Shown: positions 1-8,071 of the stretch, in pieces
Layout of the letters: every line of letters begins with the position of its first letter
Numbering within the stretch: the first letter of the stretch is position 1
From: Burkholderiales bacterium
GTDB lineage: Bacteria; Pseudomonadota; Gammaproteobacteria; Burkholderiales; SG8-41
Assembly (NCBI GenBank): GCA_019634975.1
Contig: JAHCAI010000015.1
Coordinates: 1-64,000 of the forward strand
DNA: 64,000 nt
Reading direction: 5' to 3'
The notes under the pieces: model-generated
What the model was told of the DNA's origin: nothing
Databases searched by the model: none
Seen by the model: only the letters and a program-made list of their open reading frames with translations
Program-made: the position numbers and the translations under genes

Positions 1-1458
1 GTCGAGGCTGCCGACGGCGCCCCCGGTCTTGGGTAATGCCGGCGGCGGCAACCGCAGCGCAGCGCGCGCCGGTGCATCGGCCAGCCAGTGCCGGCGCGCT
101 TCGGCATAGCGCACCAGCGCTGCGAGCGCATCCACCGCAGGCTCGGCACCGCGCAGCACGGGGATACCTGCCGCACGCAGCTGCCGCAGCGCCTCTTCCG
201 GTGCCGCCACCCAGCAAACCACCCAGGGCTTTTTTACTATCTCATTGATTTTATTAAATATTTTTAACAAGCGTTCAACATGGGCCTCCATCAACTGCAG
301 CCATACCACGCCAACGTGCACGGCCGGATCATCCATGACCATACGCACGCTGTTCAGCAGCAGATCGGGATCCGCGACAAATTGTCCGGTGACGTCCACC
401 GGGTTGCCCGTGGTGCCGAATCCCGGGATCACCTCTGCCAGTGCCGAGCGCGTCTGCTCGGACAGCACTGCCACCTGCAGCCCGGTTTCTTCGGCGCGGT
501 CGGCCATCAACACACCGGCGCCGCCTGACTGGGTCACGATGCCGAGTCCCTTTCCCCCGGGCAGCGCACAGCGGCCGAGCACCTCGACCATGTCCAGCAT
601 GTGCTCCTCGTTGCGCGCGCGGGTCACGCCCAGTGCGCGGATCACGCCGTCGAATATGGCATCGGCGCCGGCCAGCGCTCCGGTATGCGAAGCGGCTGCC
701 CGCGCGCCGGCTGCCGTGCGCCCCACCTTGGTCAATGCAAGCGGCTTGCCCAGCACGATCGCCCGAGCGGCCAGCGCGTGCAGGCCGCGGCCATCGCGCA
801 CACCTTCGAGGTAGCCGGCGCCGACCCGGATGCGCTCATCGTCGAGCACGGCACGCATCATTTGCACGAAATCAACATCGCACTCGTTGCCGGTGTTGAT
901 GAAATATCCCAGGCCGAGGGAGCGCCGCCGCGCCAGTGCCGCGATCGCCGTGCCGAAAGCGCCGGACTGGGTGACGAAGCCGACAGGCCCAGCCGGTGTT
1001 TCGCCCTCGGCAAACTGTCCGAAAGTGGCCACCACACCGTCGAAGGCATTTATCAATCCCAGGCAATTCGGACCGCACAGGCGCATGCCCGCCTTGCGCG
1101 CGACCTCGGTGAGCTGGGCCTCGAGCGCGCGCCCGGACTCCCCCATCTCTGCGAATCCCGAGCTGAAAATCACCGCACTGCGCCCCCCGCGCTGCGCCAG
1201 TTCACGCACCGCCGGCAGAACCTGCGCTGCCGGAACGGCGATCACCGCGAGATCCGGCGCCTCGGGCAGGGAGCCAAGATCCGGATAGCAGCGCAGGCCT
1301 GCGATCGAGTCATATTTCGGATTGACCGGAAAAATCGATCCGCGGTAACCCTTTTCCAGCAGAAACCGCAGCGTGCGGCCATTGACCTTGTTGAGGTCCG
1401 CGGAAGCGCCAAGTATGGCGATCGACCGCGGACTGAGCAGCGACTGGAGTTCGTTCAT
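1..1458 (-). CDS. Acyl-CoA synthetase (NDP-forming), N-terminal part, truncated by window edge
   Basis: The reading frame runs from an ATG at 1458 to the window edge without a stop (486 codons), so the gene is partial at its 3' end. The N-terminus reads like a CoA-binding Rossmann domain (IAILGASAD near residue 14, then FPVNPKYD near 43). The SHTGALAG motif, with the family's phospho-histidine at about residue 258, marks the succinyl-CoA-ligase-like domains of ADP/NDP-forming acetate/acyl-CoA synthetases. Such enzymes make acyl-CoA through a phosphohistidine intermediate. The C-terminal ATP-grasp domain would lie outside the window. Codons about 387-410 are unusually AT-rich and Lys/Asn/Ile-rich. 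The acyl substrate cannot be told. Confidence 0.85.
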   Translation of the reverse strand, partial: MNELQSLLSPRSIAILGASADLNKVNGRTLRFLLEKGYRGSIFPVNPKYDSIAGLRCYPDLGSLPEAPDLAVIAVPAAQVLPAVRELAQRGGRSAVIFSSGFAEMGESGRALEAQLTEVARKAGMRLCGPNCLGLINAFDGVVATFGQFAEGETPAGPVGFVTQSGAFGTAIAALARRRSLGLGYFINTGNECDVDFVQMMRAVLDDERIRVGAGYLEGVRDGRGLHALAARAIVLGKPLALTKVGRTAAGARAAASHTGALAGADAIFDGVIRALGVTRARNEEHMLDMVEVLGRCALPGGKGLGIVTQSGGAGVLMADRAEETGLQVAVLSEQTRSALAEVIPGFGTTGNPVDVTGQFVADPDLLLNSVRMVMDDPAVHVGVVWLQLMEAHVERLLKIFNKINEIVKKPWVVCWVAAPEEALRQLRAAGIPVLRGAEPAVDALAALVRYAEARRHWLADAPARAALRLPPPALPKTGGAVGSLD

Positions 1459-1580
1459 GATTTCCGCTTATTCAGCACTTGTGCCAACGGCGGACCCCGC
1501 AGGGCCAACGTTGCTTAACGGGATTACACCACACCGGCACGGCAGTCTTCCGGGACTTTTTTCGCCGCGGGGCGATGGTC

Positions 1581-2288
1581 TCAGCGGCCGCGCTCCAGCC
1601 AGCGCCGGTCCTTTTCGAGCCGGACAAGGTCCCGCAGGCTGGCGACTCCAGCCCGCCGCGCGCGCGCAAGCACCGCCTGCAGCAGCTGCGCCGTCGCCAG
1701 CGCATCGGCGACGGCGTTGTGCCGCGACTGGTTGACGATGCCGAGCTGTTCGGTCCATTCATCCAGCCCCCGCCGTGTCACTTCGCCATCGCTTCCGAGC
1801 AATGCCGGCGCCAGCAGGGCCAAATCGAGCCAGACGTTGTCAGGAACCCAGCCAATCGCCGAGCGCGCGGTCCGCTCGATCATGATGCGGTCGAAATCGG
1901 CATGAAAGCCGACCAGCGGAGAGCGTCCGGCGTAGTCCAGAAAACGCAGCATCGCCGCCACCGGCTCTTCACCGGAGCGCTGCGCGCTGCCGCCTATGCC
2001 GTGGACCAGTATGTTGCCGCGCGAGCTCGCTTCGGCCTGGCGGAACAGCACCTCGAAGCCCGTGTGCAGCGGGATCCTTCCGGCAACGATCTCGACTGCG
2101 CCGATGGAGATCAGGCGGTCGGCAAAGGGGTCCAGTCCCGAAGTCTCGACATCCACGACGACCCAGCGCAAATCCGCGAGCAGCGCCGTCACCGACAGGG
2201 GTGGTCTGCCGCGGCAGGCGGCCAGCACCGCCTCCTGATCGGCGCTCAGCGCCGGGGCATGCCTGAACAGTCTCTGCAGCCATCTCAC
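1581..2288 (-). CDS. 3'-5' exonuclease, DnaQ/PolC-type DEDDh family
   Basis: The 235-residue protein has the exonuclease I motif VVVDVETSGLDP (Asp and Glu metal ligands) and the C-terminal ExoIII motif HNAVADA, giving a DEDDh active site. No polymerase domain is attached, so it is a stand-alone exonuclease rather than a defined replisome subunit. The start is a GTG at 2288; an AAGGGG Shine-Dalgarno overlaps the stop codon of the upstream CBS-domain gene 13 bp away, which indicates co-transcription and coupling. The longer upstream frame is a shadow of that gene. I infer a role in DNA repair or turnover; the substrate is unknown. Confidence 0.85.
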   Translation of the reverse strand: MRWLQRLFRHAPALSADQEAVLAACRGRPPLSVTALLADLRWVVVDVETSGLDPFADRLISIGAVEIVAGRIPLHTGFEVLFRQAEASSRGNILVHGIGGSAQRSGEEPVAAMLRFLDYAGRSPLVGFHADFDRIMIERTARSAIGWVPDNVWLDLALLAPALLGSDGEVTRRGLDEWTEQLGIVNQSRHNAVADALATAQLLQAVLARARRAGVASLRDLVRLEKDRRWLERGR

Positions 2289-2301
2289 GGCGCGCCGCCC
2301 C

Positions 2302-4209
2302 TTACAGCCGGTAATCCAGCGCCAGCCTGCTCTGCAGCTTGCGCGCCTGGCGCAGGCTTTCCTTGAGGATGCGACGATCGACTTCATTGAGATGATCCGG
2401 CCGGATGCGGTTGACCCCCGCGGCGGCCGGCCCCATGTCCATCTGCGCGCGCAGGCGCAGGCCCTGCAGGAAGAAAAACCCGTCAACGATTCCGTCAATC
2501 TCGGAAGCCGGGATATTCAGGGCCGGTCCTGCCTGGCGCAGACGCTGAGCCGTGTTGGTGTGCGCCACGCCCGCAGCAAGTGCCAGCACCCGCGCGGCAT
2601 CGGCGAACAGCCGCGCTCCGGATTTCTTGAGGTCGATGGTGCCGCGAAACTCACCCTCGTCCTCGGTCACGAAATCGCTGAGCAGTCCCAGCGGCGGCGG
2701 TGTCTCCAGGGCGTACTGCGCCAGCTGGCGCTGGAAGCGGCTGTTGTTCCGCGTGAGATCCAGCAGGTGGGCACGCAGCGATCGCGCCAGGGCCTCCTCG
2801 CCGTGCAGCGCCCGGAAGTCAAAAAAAATGACCGCATGAAGCAGTGCCTGCGGATCGGTGTCCGCGACCCAGCGCCCGAACTGCTGTCGCCACTCCTCCA
2901 GGCTCAGGCACCAGCGCGGGTTTCCGGCCATGATGTTGCCTTTGCACAGCGGAAAACCGCAGCTGTCGAGACCGCGGTTGACCGCCTGGGCAAGCGGCAG
3001 CAGCCGCTGCCTCAGGTCATCGGGGGCTGCGTCCCCCTCGAAGACCAGGCCGTTGTCCTGGTCCGTGCTGATCGTCTGCTCATAACGTCCCTCGCTGCCG
3101 AAAGCCAGCCAGCACCAGCGGACACCATGAAGGTCAAAACGCCGGGATTCGATCTCCAGCAGTCTGCGGGTCAAGGCGTCGTTGAGCGTCGAAATGATCA
3201 GCGTCAACTGCTCGGCAGCCACGCCTTGTCCGAGCAGGCTCCGCCCCAGGCGACGGATGTCATCCGAGGCATGGCGCAGTTCGTCGACCGAGGCGGCATC
3301 AGCCACCGTGCGATGGATTGCGCGCACGCTGACGCGTTGCAACGCAAAAAGGTCGCGCTCGGTGACCACGCCGATCACTCTCGCGCCGTCATGCACGGGG
3401 ACATGCCGGATGCCGCGGCTCGCGATCAGCAGCGCGGCTTCCCAGGCACTGGCCTCCGCGGGCAGCGTCAGGGGATTCGGCGTCATGACACTGGAGATCG
3501 GTTGCGCGAGATCGCACCTGGCGAGCGCGATCCGGTCAAGAACGTCGTGGCGGGTGAAAATGCCAAGCAGTGCGCCCGCACCGTCGACCACCAGCATCGA
3601 GCCCACCTTGCGATCCTGCATGGTTTTAAGGACGTCGCCGACAGGCGTCTGCGGCGGGCAGGTGACCGCACTGCGGCCGATCAGCGAGGCGAGCGGCCTG
3701 CTCATGGCCTGCTGCTCCTCCGCCGAGCTGGAGCCCATGCGGATCAGCCGCCGCGACTCGCGCAGCATGCTTGCGAGGTAACGTGTCGCGAACGCGGCGA
3801 ACACCGGGCTGCGCTGCAGCAGTTCCGGAAAGTGCGCGGCAGGCAACTCGTAGCAGAAGGTGTCGGCTGTTGCGAGGTACGGCGAGGTGACCGCCCGCCT
3901 TTCCAGCAGGGCGCCCACCGAAAAGGATTCTCCCGCGCCTAGGTTCAGGGGTTGCGCCCGCGTCCCCTGCATGCCCGGAAACGGCACGACCTGCACACTG
4001 CCGCGCTGGATGATGTAAAAAGCAGCCGGAACGCCCTGCGCCGGATCAATGATCACCGTGCCCTCGGCGTAGTAGCCGAGTTCGAGGTGTCGCGCAAGGA
4101 AATCCAGCGCAGCCGCCTCCATTTGCGCAAAAGGCATGTGCTCGCCGAGAAAGCGCAGTGCGGCAGCGACAGGCCCGCCACCGCCTGAGCCGGATGCATG
4201 AGGCTCCAC
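2302..4209 (-). CDS. cNMP-binding / CBS-pair / DUF294 nucleotidyltransferase-like protein
   Basis: The 635-residue protein has, in order, a cyclic-nucleotide-binding-like domain (about 30-150), two CBS motifs (about 175-290; the second includes HVPVHDGARVIGVVTERD) and a DUF294 nucleotidyltransferase-like domain whose GSEGRYEQT...TDQD core (371-384) resembles the GlnD-type catalytic loop, followed by the DUF294 C-terminal domain. This architecture suggests a ligand-sensing regulator, possibly adding nucleotides to a protein target; no substrate is established here. The start is a GTG at 4209 preceded by GGGAAGGG, 13 bp after the universal stress gene. The exonuclease gene follows 13 bp downstream. 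Confidence 0.85.
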   Translation of the reverse strand: MEPHASGSGGGGPVAAALRFLGEHMPFAQMEAAALDFLARHLELGYYAEGTVIIDPAQGVPAAFYIIQRGSVQVVPFPGMQGTRAQPLNLGAGESFSVGALLERRAVTSPYLATADTFCYELPAAHFPELLQRSPVFAAFATRYLASMLRESRRLIRMGSSSAEEQQAMSRPLASLIGRSAVTCPPQTPVGDVLKTMQDRKVGSMLVVDGAGALLGIFTRHDVLDRIALARCDLAQPISSVMTPNPLTLPAEASAWEAALLIASRGIRHVPVHDGARVIGVVTERDLFALQRVSVRAIHRTVADAASVDELRHASDDIRRLGRSLLGQGVAAEQLTLIISTLNDALTRRLLEIESRRFDLHGVRWCWLAFGSEGRYEQTISTDQDNGLVFEGDAAPDDLRQRLLPLAQAVNRGLDSCGFPLCKGNIMAGNPRWCLSLEEWRQQFGRWVADTDPQALLHAVIFFDFRALHGEEALARSLRAHLLDLTRNNSRFQRQLAQYALETPPPLGLLSDFVTEDEGEFRGTIDLKKSGARLFADAARVLALAAGVAHTNTAQRLRQAGPALNIPASEIDGIVDGFFFLQGLRLRAQMDMGPAAAGVNRIRPDHLNEVDRRILKESLRQARKLQSRLALDYRL

Positions 4210-4222
4210 TGCCCTTCCCGGA

Positions 4223-4669
4223 TCAGCGCACTACGAGTACCGGTGTCTTGCTGTGAGTCAGGACCTTGACGGTTTCGCTGCCGAGCAGCAGGCCGGTGAG
4301 CCCCCGCCGGCCATGGGAGGCCATGACCACCAGGTCACATTTGCGGCTGCGCGCCGTGGCGATGATCTGCCGGTACGGCAGATCCCCGGTCACCGCGACG
4401 ATATCGGCCTTGACCCCGGACTTTGCCGCCTTCTGCTGCAGCTTGCGCAGCATCCCCGCAGCCCGGGCAATGGCCTCCTTTTCGTAGCGCCCCTTGAGTT
4501 GCGCGCTCATCGGCACAGCAAAACTCTCATCCGCGACCATGCGGAATTCGGGAACCACGCTCACCAGCGTCACCCTTGCATTGAACGCCTTCGCCAATGC
4601 AAGACCCTTGACTATCGCCTTGCCGGCCAGTGCAGAGCCGTCAGTCGGCAACAACAGGTGCTTGTACAT
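4223..4669 (-). CDS. Universal stress protein, UspA family
   Basis: The 148-residue single-domain Usp opens with the typical YKHLLLPTDGS strand. It ends with the ATP-binding signature of the family in the form SHG-x9-GS followed by KTPVLVVR; the first Gly of the usual G-x2-G motif is Ala, a common variant. The start ATG at 4669 has a strong AGGAGG Shine-Dalgarno. The gene leads a tight minus-strand set with the CBS/DUF294 and exonuclease genes. Nucleotide-binding Usps modulate stress survival; the specific role is unknown. Confidence 0.92.
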   Translation of the reverse strand: MYKHLLLPTDGSALAGKAIVKGLALAKAFNARVTLVSVVPEFRMVADESFAVPMSAQLKGRYEKEAIARAAGMLRKLQQKAAKSGVKADIVAVTGDLPYRQIIATARSRKCDLVVMASHGRRGLTGLLLGSETVKVLTHSKTPVLVVR

Positions 4670-4789
4670 GCCATTCCTCCTCTCGGTTTGGAGCGGCGCG
4701 CGGGCTCAAACTGCCTGACACGCCTGTTCCAGAATAGCATGCACGAGGTCGTGACCCTTGATGCGCGTCAACCCGGCGCACCGGCAACA

Positions 4790-5236
4790 TCAGTGGGGCT
4801 TGCCGGCCAGATGCGGCGGAAGCGGCAGGGCGACGACGTCAATGCCCTCTTCGCGCAGTGCCTCGACTTCATCGGCAGAGGCGGAACCCCGGATATGGCG
4901 TTCCGGCGACTCCCTGTAGTGGATCTTGCGAGCCTCCTCCGGAAACGCGCTGCCGACATCCTCGGTATTCTCGACAATATGGGTGATCAGCTTGAGCAGG
5001 CGTGCGGCATCGAAATTGGCATATTGCTGCGGAGTTTCCCCGGCGGCCGCCTCCTGCTGCTGCCCTGAGCGGCCGGTATTGACGCGAGCCGCAGTCACCA
5101 GCCGGTTGATGCTGGAACTGCCGCAGAGGGGACAGCTCAAAAGTTTCCCTTCGCGCTGGCGCTCGAACTCGGCGGTTGAAGCGAACCAGCCCTCGAAGCG
5201 ATGGGCATTGTCACAACCGAGGTCGAATACGATCAT
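4790..5236 (-). CDS. DUF1178 family protein
   Basis: The 148-residue protein starts at the ATG at 5236 (MIVFDLGCDNAHRFEGWF). It has a short zinc-ribbon-like CPLCG motif near residue 36, then a low-complexity Gln/Ala stretch and a conserved C-terminal half with HIVENTEDVG and EEARKIHY. This pattern is typical of the uncharacterised DUF1178 family. The frame remains open upstream through the tRNA-Leu and tRNA-Cys genes, but that part is not protein-coding. The gene begins 37 bp after the tRNA-Leu 3' CCA and is probably transcribed with the tRNAs. Function unknown. Confidence 0.85.
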   Translation of the reverse strand: MIVFDLGCDNAHRFEGWFASTAEFERQREGKLLSCPLCGSSSINRLVTAARVNTGRSGQQQEAAAGETPQQYANFDAARLLKLITHIVENTEDVGSAFPEEARKIHYRESPERHIRGSASADEVEALREEGIDVVALPLPPHLAGKPH

Positions 5237-5273
5237 CTTGGGTCCCGGAAATAGGGCAAAGTGCGGCGCGGGA

Positions 5274-5358
5274 TGGTGGGCGAGGCCGGGGTCGAACCGG
5301 CATGGCTTGCGCCGAGGGATTTTAAGTCCCTTGTGTATACCAATTTCACCACTCGCCC
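5274..5358 (-). tRNA. tRNA-Leu (anticodon UAA)
   Basis: An 85-nt cloverleaf on the minus strand. Acceptor arms GGGCGAG/CTCGCCC pair fully, with discriminator A and a genome-encoded CCA. The anticodon loop CTTAAAA gives UAA. A long variable arm and the GGTTCGACCCC T-arm are present. It is the last of three tRNAs downstream of pgsA, the position of leuZ in E. coli. Confidence 0.97.
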
Positions 5359-5417
5359 CGTGAGAGCTGCTCGAATCCGGGACCGGGCCTCGCTGCAATT
5401 GGCAAACGCCGCATCTC

Positions 5418-5491
5418 TGGAGGCGGGGGTCGGAATCGAACCGGCGTACACGGCTTTGCAGGCCGCTGCATGACCACTCTGCCACCCCGCC
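5418..5491 (-). tRNA. tRNA-Cys (anticodon GCA)
   Basis: A 74-nt cloverleaf on the minus strand. Acceptor GGCGGGG/CCCCGCC, anticodon loop CTGCAAA giving GCA, discriminator U73 (the cysteine identity base) and encoded CCA. It lies between tRNA-Gly and tRNA-Leu, the cysT position of the enterobacterial cluster. Confidence 0.97.
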
Positions 5492-5500
5492 GCTGGAACT

Positions 5501-5542
5501 AAAAGGGGAAAACGGCTGTATGCTGTTTCAACCGTTTTCCCC
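5501..5542 (-). terminator. Perfect 11-bp hairpin with short U-run between tRNA-Gly and tRNA-Cys
   Basis: Positions 5505-5515 (GGGGAAAACGG) and 5532-5542 (CCGTTTTCCCC) are perfect inverted repeats with a 16-nt loop. On the minus strand the stem is followed by TTTT (5504-5501). It lies in the spacer after tRNA-Gly and may be a weak terminator or an RNase processing structure within a polycistronic tRNA transcript. Confidence 0.55.
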
Positions 5543-5549
5543 GGGTATT

Positions 5550-5625
5550 TGGAGCGGGAAAGGAGTCTCGAACTCCCGACCTCAACCTTGGCAAGGTTGC
5601 GCTCTACCAACTGAGCTATTCCCGC
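5550..5625 (-). tRNA. tRNA-Gly (anticodon GCC)
   Basis: A 76-nt cloverleaf on the minus strand. Acceptor GCGGGAA/TTCCCGC, D-arm TAGCTCAGTTGGTAGAGC, anticodon loop TTGCCAA giving GCC, discriminator U and encoded CCA. First tRNA after pgsA (54-bp gap), the glyW position in E. coli. Confidence 0.97.
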
Positions 5626-5679
5626 AGTGCCTCCACAAGGCGCGCATTATAGAGCAAGCCGAGTCGACGCTGCAAGCCG

Positions 5680-6249
5680 CTACCCCGGCGCCCGCGCGGC
5701 CCGCCAGGCCATCCTGAGGTAATACCCCATCGAGACTAGGGTCAGCAGCGCGGCGGCCCAGATCAGCCAGCCCCCCCAGTACGCCGGATCGAAGCTGCCG
5801 ATCCGCTCATGGTAGAGCAGCAAAGGAATCGCAATCATCTGCGCCGCAGTCTTGATCTTGCCAACCATCGACACCGCGACACTCCTTCCCTGCCCGATCG
5901 AGGCCATCCACTCGCGCAACGCGGATATCGCGATTTCGCGGCCGATGATGATCAGGGCAATCACGGCATCGATGCGTCCCAGCTGGACCAGGATGATCAG
6001 CGCTGCGGCCACCATCAGCTTGTCCGCGACCGGATCGAGAAAGGCGCCGAAAGCCGAAGTCTGGTTGAGGCGCCGCGCCAGCCAGCCGTCAAGCCAGTCG
6101 GTGATCGCGGCGGCGGTGAAGATGATGGTGGCCAAGAGATTCTGCGTGGGGTGCGACATCCATCCCCGGTCAAAATAGAACACGCCCACGAACAGCGGGA
6201 TCATCAGTATCCGCAGCCATGTCAGCAGGTTGGGCCAGTTCAGTCGCAT
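5680..6249 (-). CDS. pgsA: CDP-diacylglycerol--glycerol-3-phosphate 3-phosphatidyltransferase
   Basis: The 189-residue integral membrane enzyme makes phosphatidylglycerol phosphate from CDP-diacylglycerol and glycerol 3-phosphate. The CDP-alcohol phosphotransferase signature D-x2-DG-x2-AR-x8-G-x3-D-x3-D is complete, running from DWLDGWLAR to GAFLDPVAD. Several hydrophobic segments are visible. The start ATG at 6249 gives MRLNWPNLLTWLRI, the usual N-terminus; the longer frame overlaps uvrC. It follows uvrC by 22 bp and precedes the tRNA cluster, as in E. coli. Confidence 0.96.
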   Translation of the reverse strand: MRLNWPNLLTWLRILMIPLFVGVFYFDRGWMSHPTQNLLATIIFTAAAITDWLDGWLARRLNQTSAFGAFLDPVADKLMVAAALIILVQLGRIDAVIALIIIGREIAISALREWMASIGQGRSVAVSMVGKIKTAAQMIAIPLLLYHERIGSFDPAYWGGWLIWAAALLTLVSMGYYLRMAWRAARAPG

Positions 6250-6271
6250 GTCAGTCCGTCCAGGTTGCGTC

Positions 6272-8071
6272 CTAATGCAGCTCCGCGTAAATCCGTTCCG
6301 CCAGCGCCCTGCTGATGCCCTCGACCTCGGCCAGTTCCTCGACGCCCGCGGCAACCAGCCCGCGCATGCCGCCGAAGCGGGCCAGCAGGCGTTGCCGCCG
6401 CCGGCTGCCCACGCCGGGGATGCCTTCCAGCGGCGAGGTATTGCGCGTCCGGCTGCGGCGGGCGCGATGTCCGGCGATCGCGAATCGGTGTGCCTCGTCC
6501 CGGATCTGCTGGATCAGGTGCAGCCCCGGATCGTCCGCCGCAAGGCGGAAGGCCTGACCGCGACCCGGCATCAGCAACTGTTCCAGGCCGGCCTTGCGGG
6601 AAACCCCCTTGGCTACGCCGAGCAGGGGCAGGCTGCCCAGGCCCAGTTCCGCAAGCACTTCCACGGCGACGCCCAGCTGTCCTGCGCCGCCGTCGATCAT
6701 CACCAGATCCGGCATCTTGCCCTCGCCCGAGGCTACCCTGCGATAGCGCCTTGTCAAGGCCTCGCGCATGGCGGCGTAATCGTCTCCGGGACCCGCTTCC
6801 CGGATGTTGAAGCGCCGGTATTCCCCGCTCTGCATCGCACCCCTGTCATAGACCACACATGAGGCCACGGCGGCCTCACCCTGGGTATGACTGATGTCGA
6901 AGCATTCGATGCGCCCGGGCGGTTCCGGCAAACCGAGCGCGTGCTGCAAAGCCAGCAGCTTGCCTGCGTCACCCAGCTGCCGGGCATGACGCTCCGCAGC
7001 GGCCAGCTCGGCATTCTTTTTCGCCATCTGCAGCCAGACCCTGCGATCGCCGATCGGCCTGGTGCTGATCTGCACTCGCCGCCCGGCCCGCTGCGACAGC
7101 ATGTCCTGCAGCGCCTCCGTCGCCACTCCCTCGCCGACAATGACCTGCGGCGGCACCGGATGCATCAGGTAGTGCTGTGCCAGGAAGGCTTCAAGCACCT
7201 GGCCCGGCTCGGCACCATCGGCATTCTGCGGAAAGAAATTCTTGTCTCCAAGGTGGTGGCCGCCGCGGATCATTGCAAGATTCACGCAGCAGCCCGCGCC
7301 AGCCCTGCCGAATGCAACGACATCGGCATCACGGCCCGAATCATCGCTGACATACTGCCGCTCGCGCACCTTGCGCAGTGCCCCGATCTGGTCACGGTAC
7401 ACCGCAGCCTCCTCGTAGCGCTGCGCTGCGGCGGCCTCCGCCATGCGCCGGTCAAGGCGTTCGAACACCGCATCCTCCTCGCCGGCGAGAAACAATTCGG
7501 CGCTGCGTACGTCCTCCGCGTAGGCCGCCTTGTCGATCAGCCCCACGCAAGGCGCGGTACAGCGATGGATCTGGTGCAGCAGGCATGGACGCGAGCGGTG
7601 CGCGAAAACGCTGTCCTCGCAGGTGCGCAGCCGGAATACCTTCTGCAGCAGCTGCATGCTTTCACGAACGGCACCGGCATTCGGGAAAGGCCCGAAATGC
7701 CGGTCACGGCGGTCGGGGCTGCCCCGAAAGAAACCGAGGCGCGGGAAGGCATGACCGCTGAGCATCAGGTAGGGATAGGACTTGTCATCGCGGAACAGTA
7801 TGTTGTAGCGCGGAGACAGTGACTTGATCAGGTTGTTCTCGAGGAGCAGCGCTTCCGACTCGGACCGGGTAACCGTGGTTTCGATGCCGCAGACCTGTGC
7901 CACCATCAGTCGTATGCGCGGCGACAGGGCATCGGCGCGCTGGAAATACGACGTTACCCGTTTGCGCAGATCGATCGCCTTGCCGACATAGAGCACCTCG
8001 CCGTTCTGCCCCACCATCCGGTAGACACCGGGCAGGTGCGGCAGCCGCGAGGCAATGTCCAGCGGTGTCAT
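6272..8071 (-). CDS. uvrC: Excinuclease ABC subunit C
   Basis: The 599-residue nucleotide excision repair endonuclease makes the dual incision in the UvrB-DNA complex. It has the N-terminal GIY-YIG domain (LPGVYRM...EVLYVGKA, residues about 15-35), a UvrB-interacting UVR segment (near FERLDRRMAEAAAAQRYEEA), the RNase H-like C-terminal nuclease domain (FDISHTQGEAAVASCVV, MIDGGAGQL) and a C-terminal helix-hairpin-helix pair (LEGIPGVGSRRRQRLL). The ATG at 8071 overlaps the stop of the preceding glycosylase gene (TGATG), so translation is probably coupled. The extra upstream residues of the longer frame are not conserved-looking. Confidence 0.97.
   Translation of the reverse strand: MTPLDIASRLPHLPGVYRMVGQNGEVLYVGKAIDLRKRVTSYFQRADALSPRIRLMVAQVCGIETTVTRSESEALLLENNLIKSLSPRYNILFRDDKSYPYLMLSGHAFPRLGFFRGSPDRRDRHFGPFPNAGAVRESMQLLQKVFRLRTCEDSVFAHRSRPCLLHQIHRCTAPCVGLIDKAAYAEDVRSAELFLAGEEDAVFERLDRRMAEAAAAQRYEEAAVYRDQIGALRKVRERQYVSDDSGRDADVVAFGRAGAGCCVNLAMIRGGHHLGDKNFFPQNADGAEPGQVLEAFLAQHYLMHPVPPQVIVGEGVATEALQDMLSQRAGRRVQISTRPIGDRRVWLQMAKKNAELAAAERHARQLGDAGKLLALQHALGLPEPPGRIECFDISHTQGEAAVASCVVYDRGAMQSGEYRRFNIREAGPGDDYAAMREALTRRYRRVASGEGKMPDLVMIDGGAGQLGVAVEVLAELGLGSLPLLGVAKGVSRKAGLEQLLMPGRGQAFRLAADDPGLHLIQQIRDEAHRFAIAGHRARRSRTRNTSPLEGIPGVGSRRRQRLLARFGGMRGLVAAGVEELAEVEGISRALAERIYAELH

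Noticed and set aside
245..1518. Plus-strand frames covering the first 1.5 kb
   Set aside because: The minus-strand frame carries a complete CoA-binding and phospho-His signature set through to the window edge.
1550..1580. Hairpin with A/T run after the exonuclease gene as terminator
   Set aside because: On the minus strand the stem is followed by A residues, not U; in the plus direction the T-run precedes the stem.
5233..5610. Protein frames through the tRNA region
   Set aside because: They coincide with three perfect tRNA cloverleaves; tRNA genes explain the sequence.
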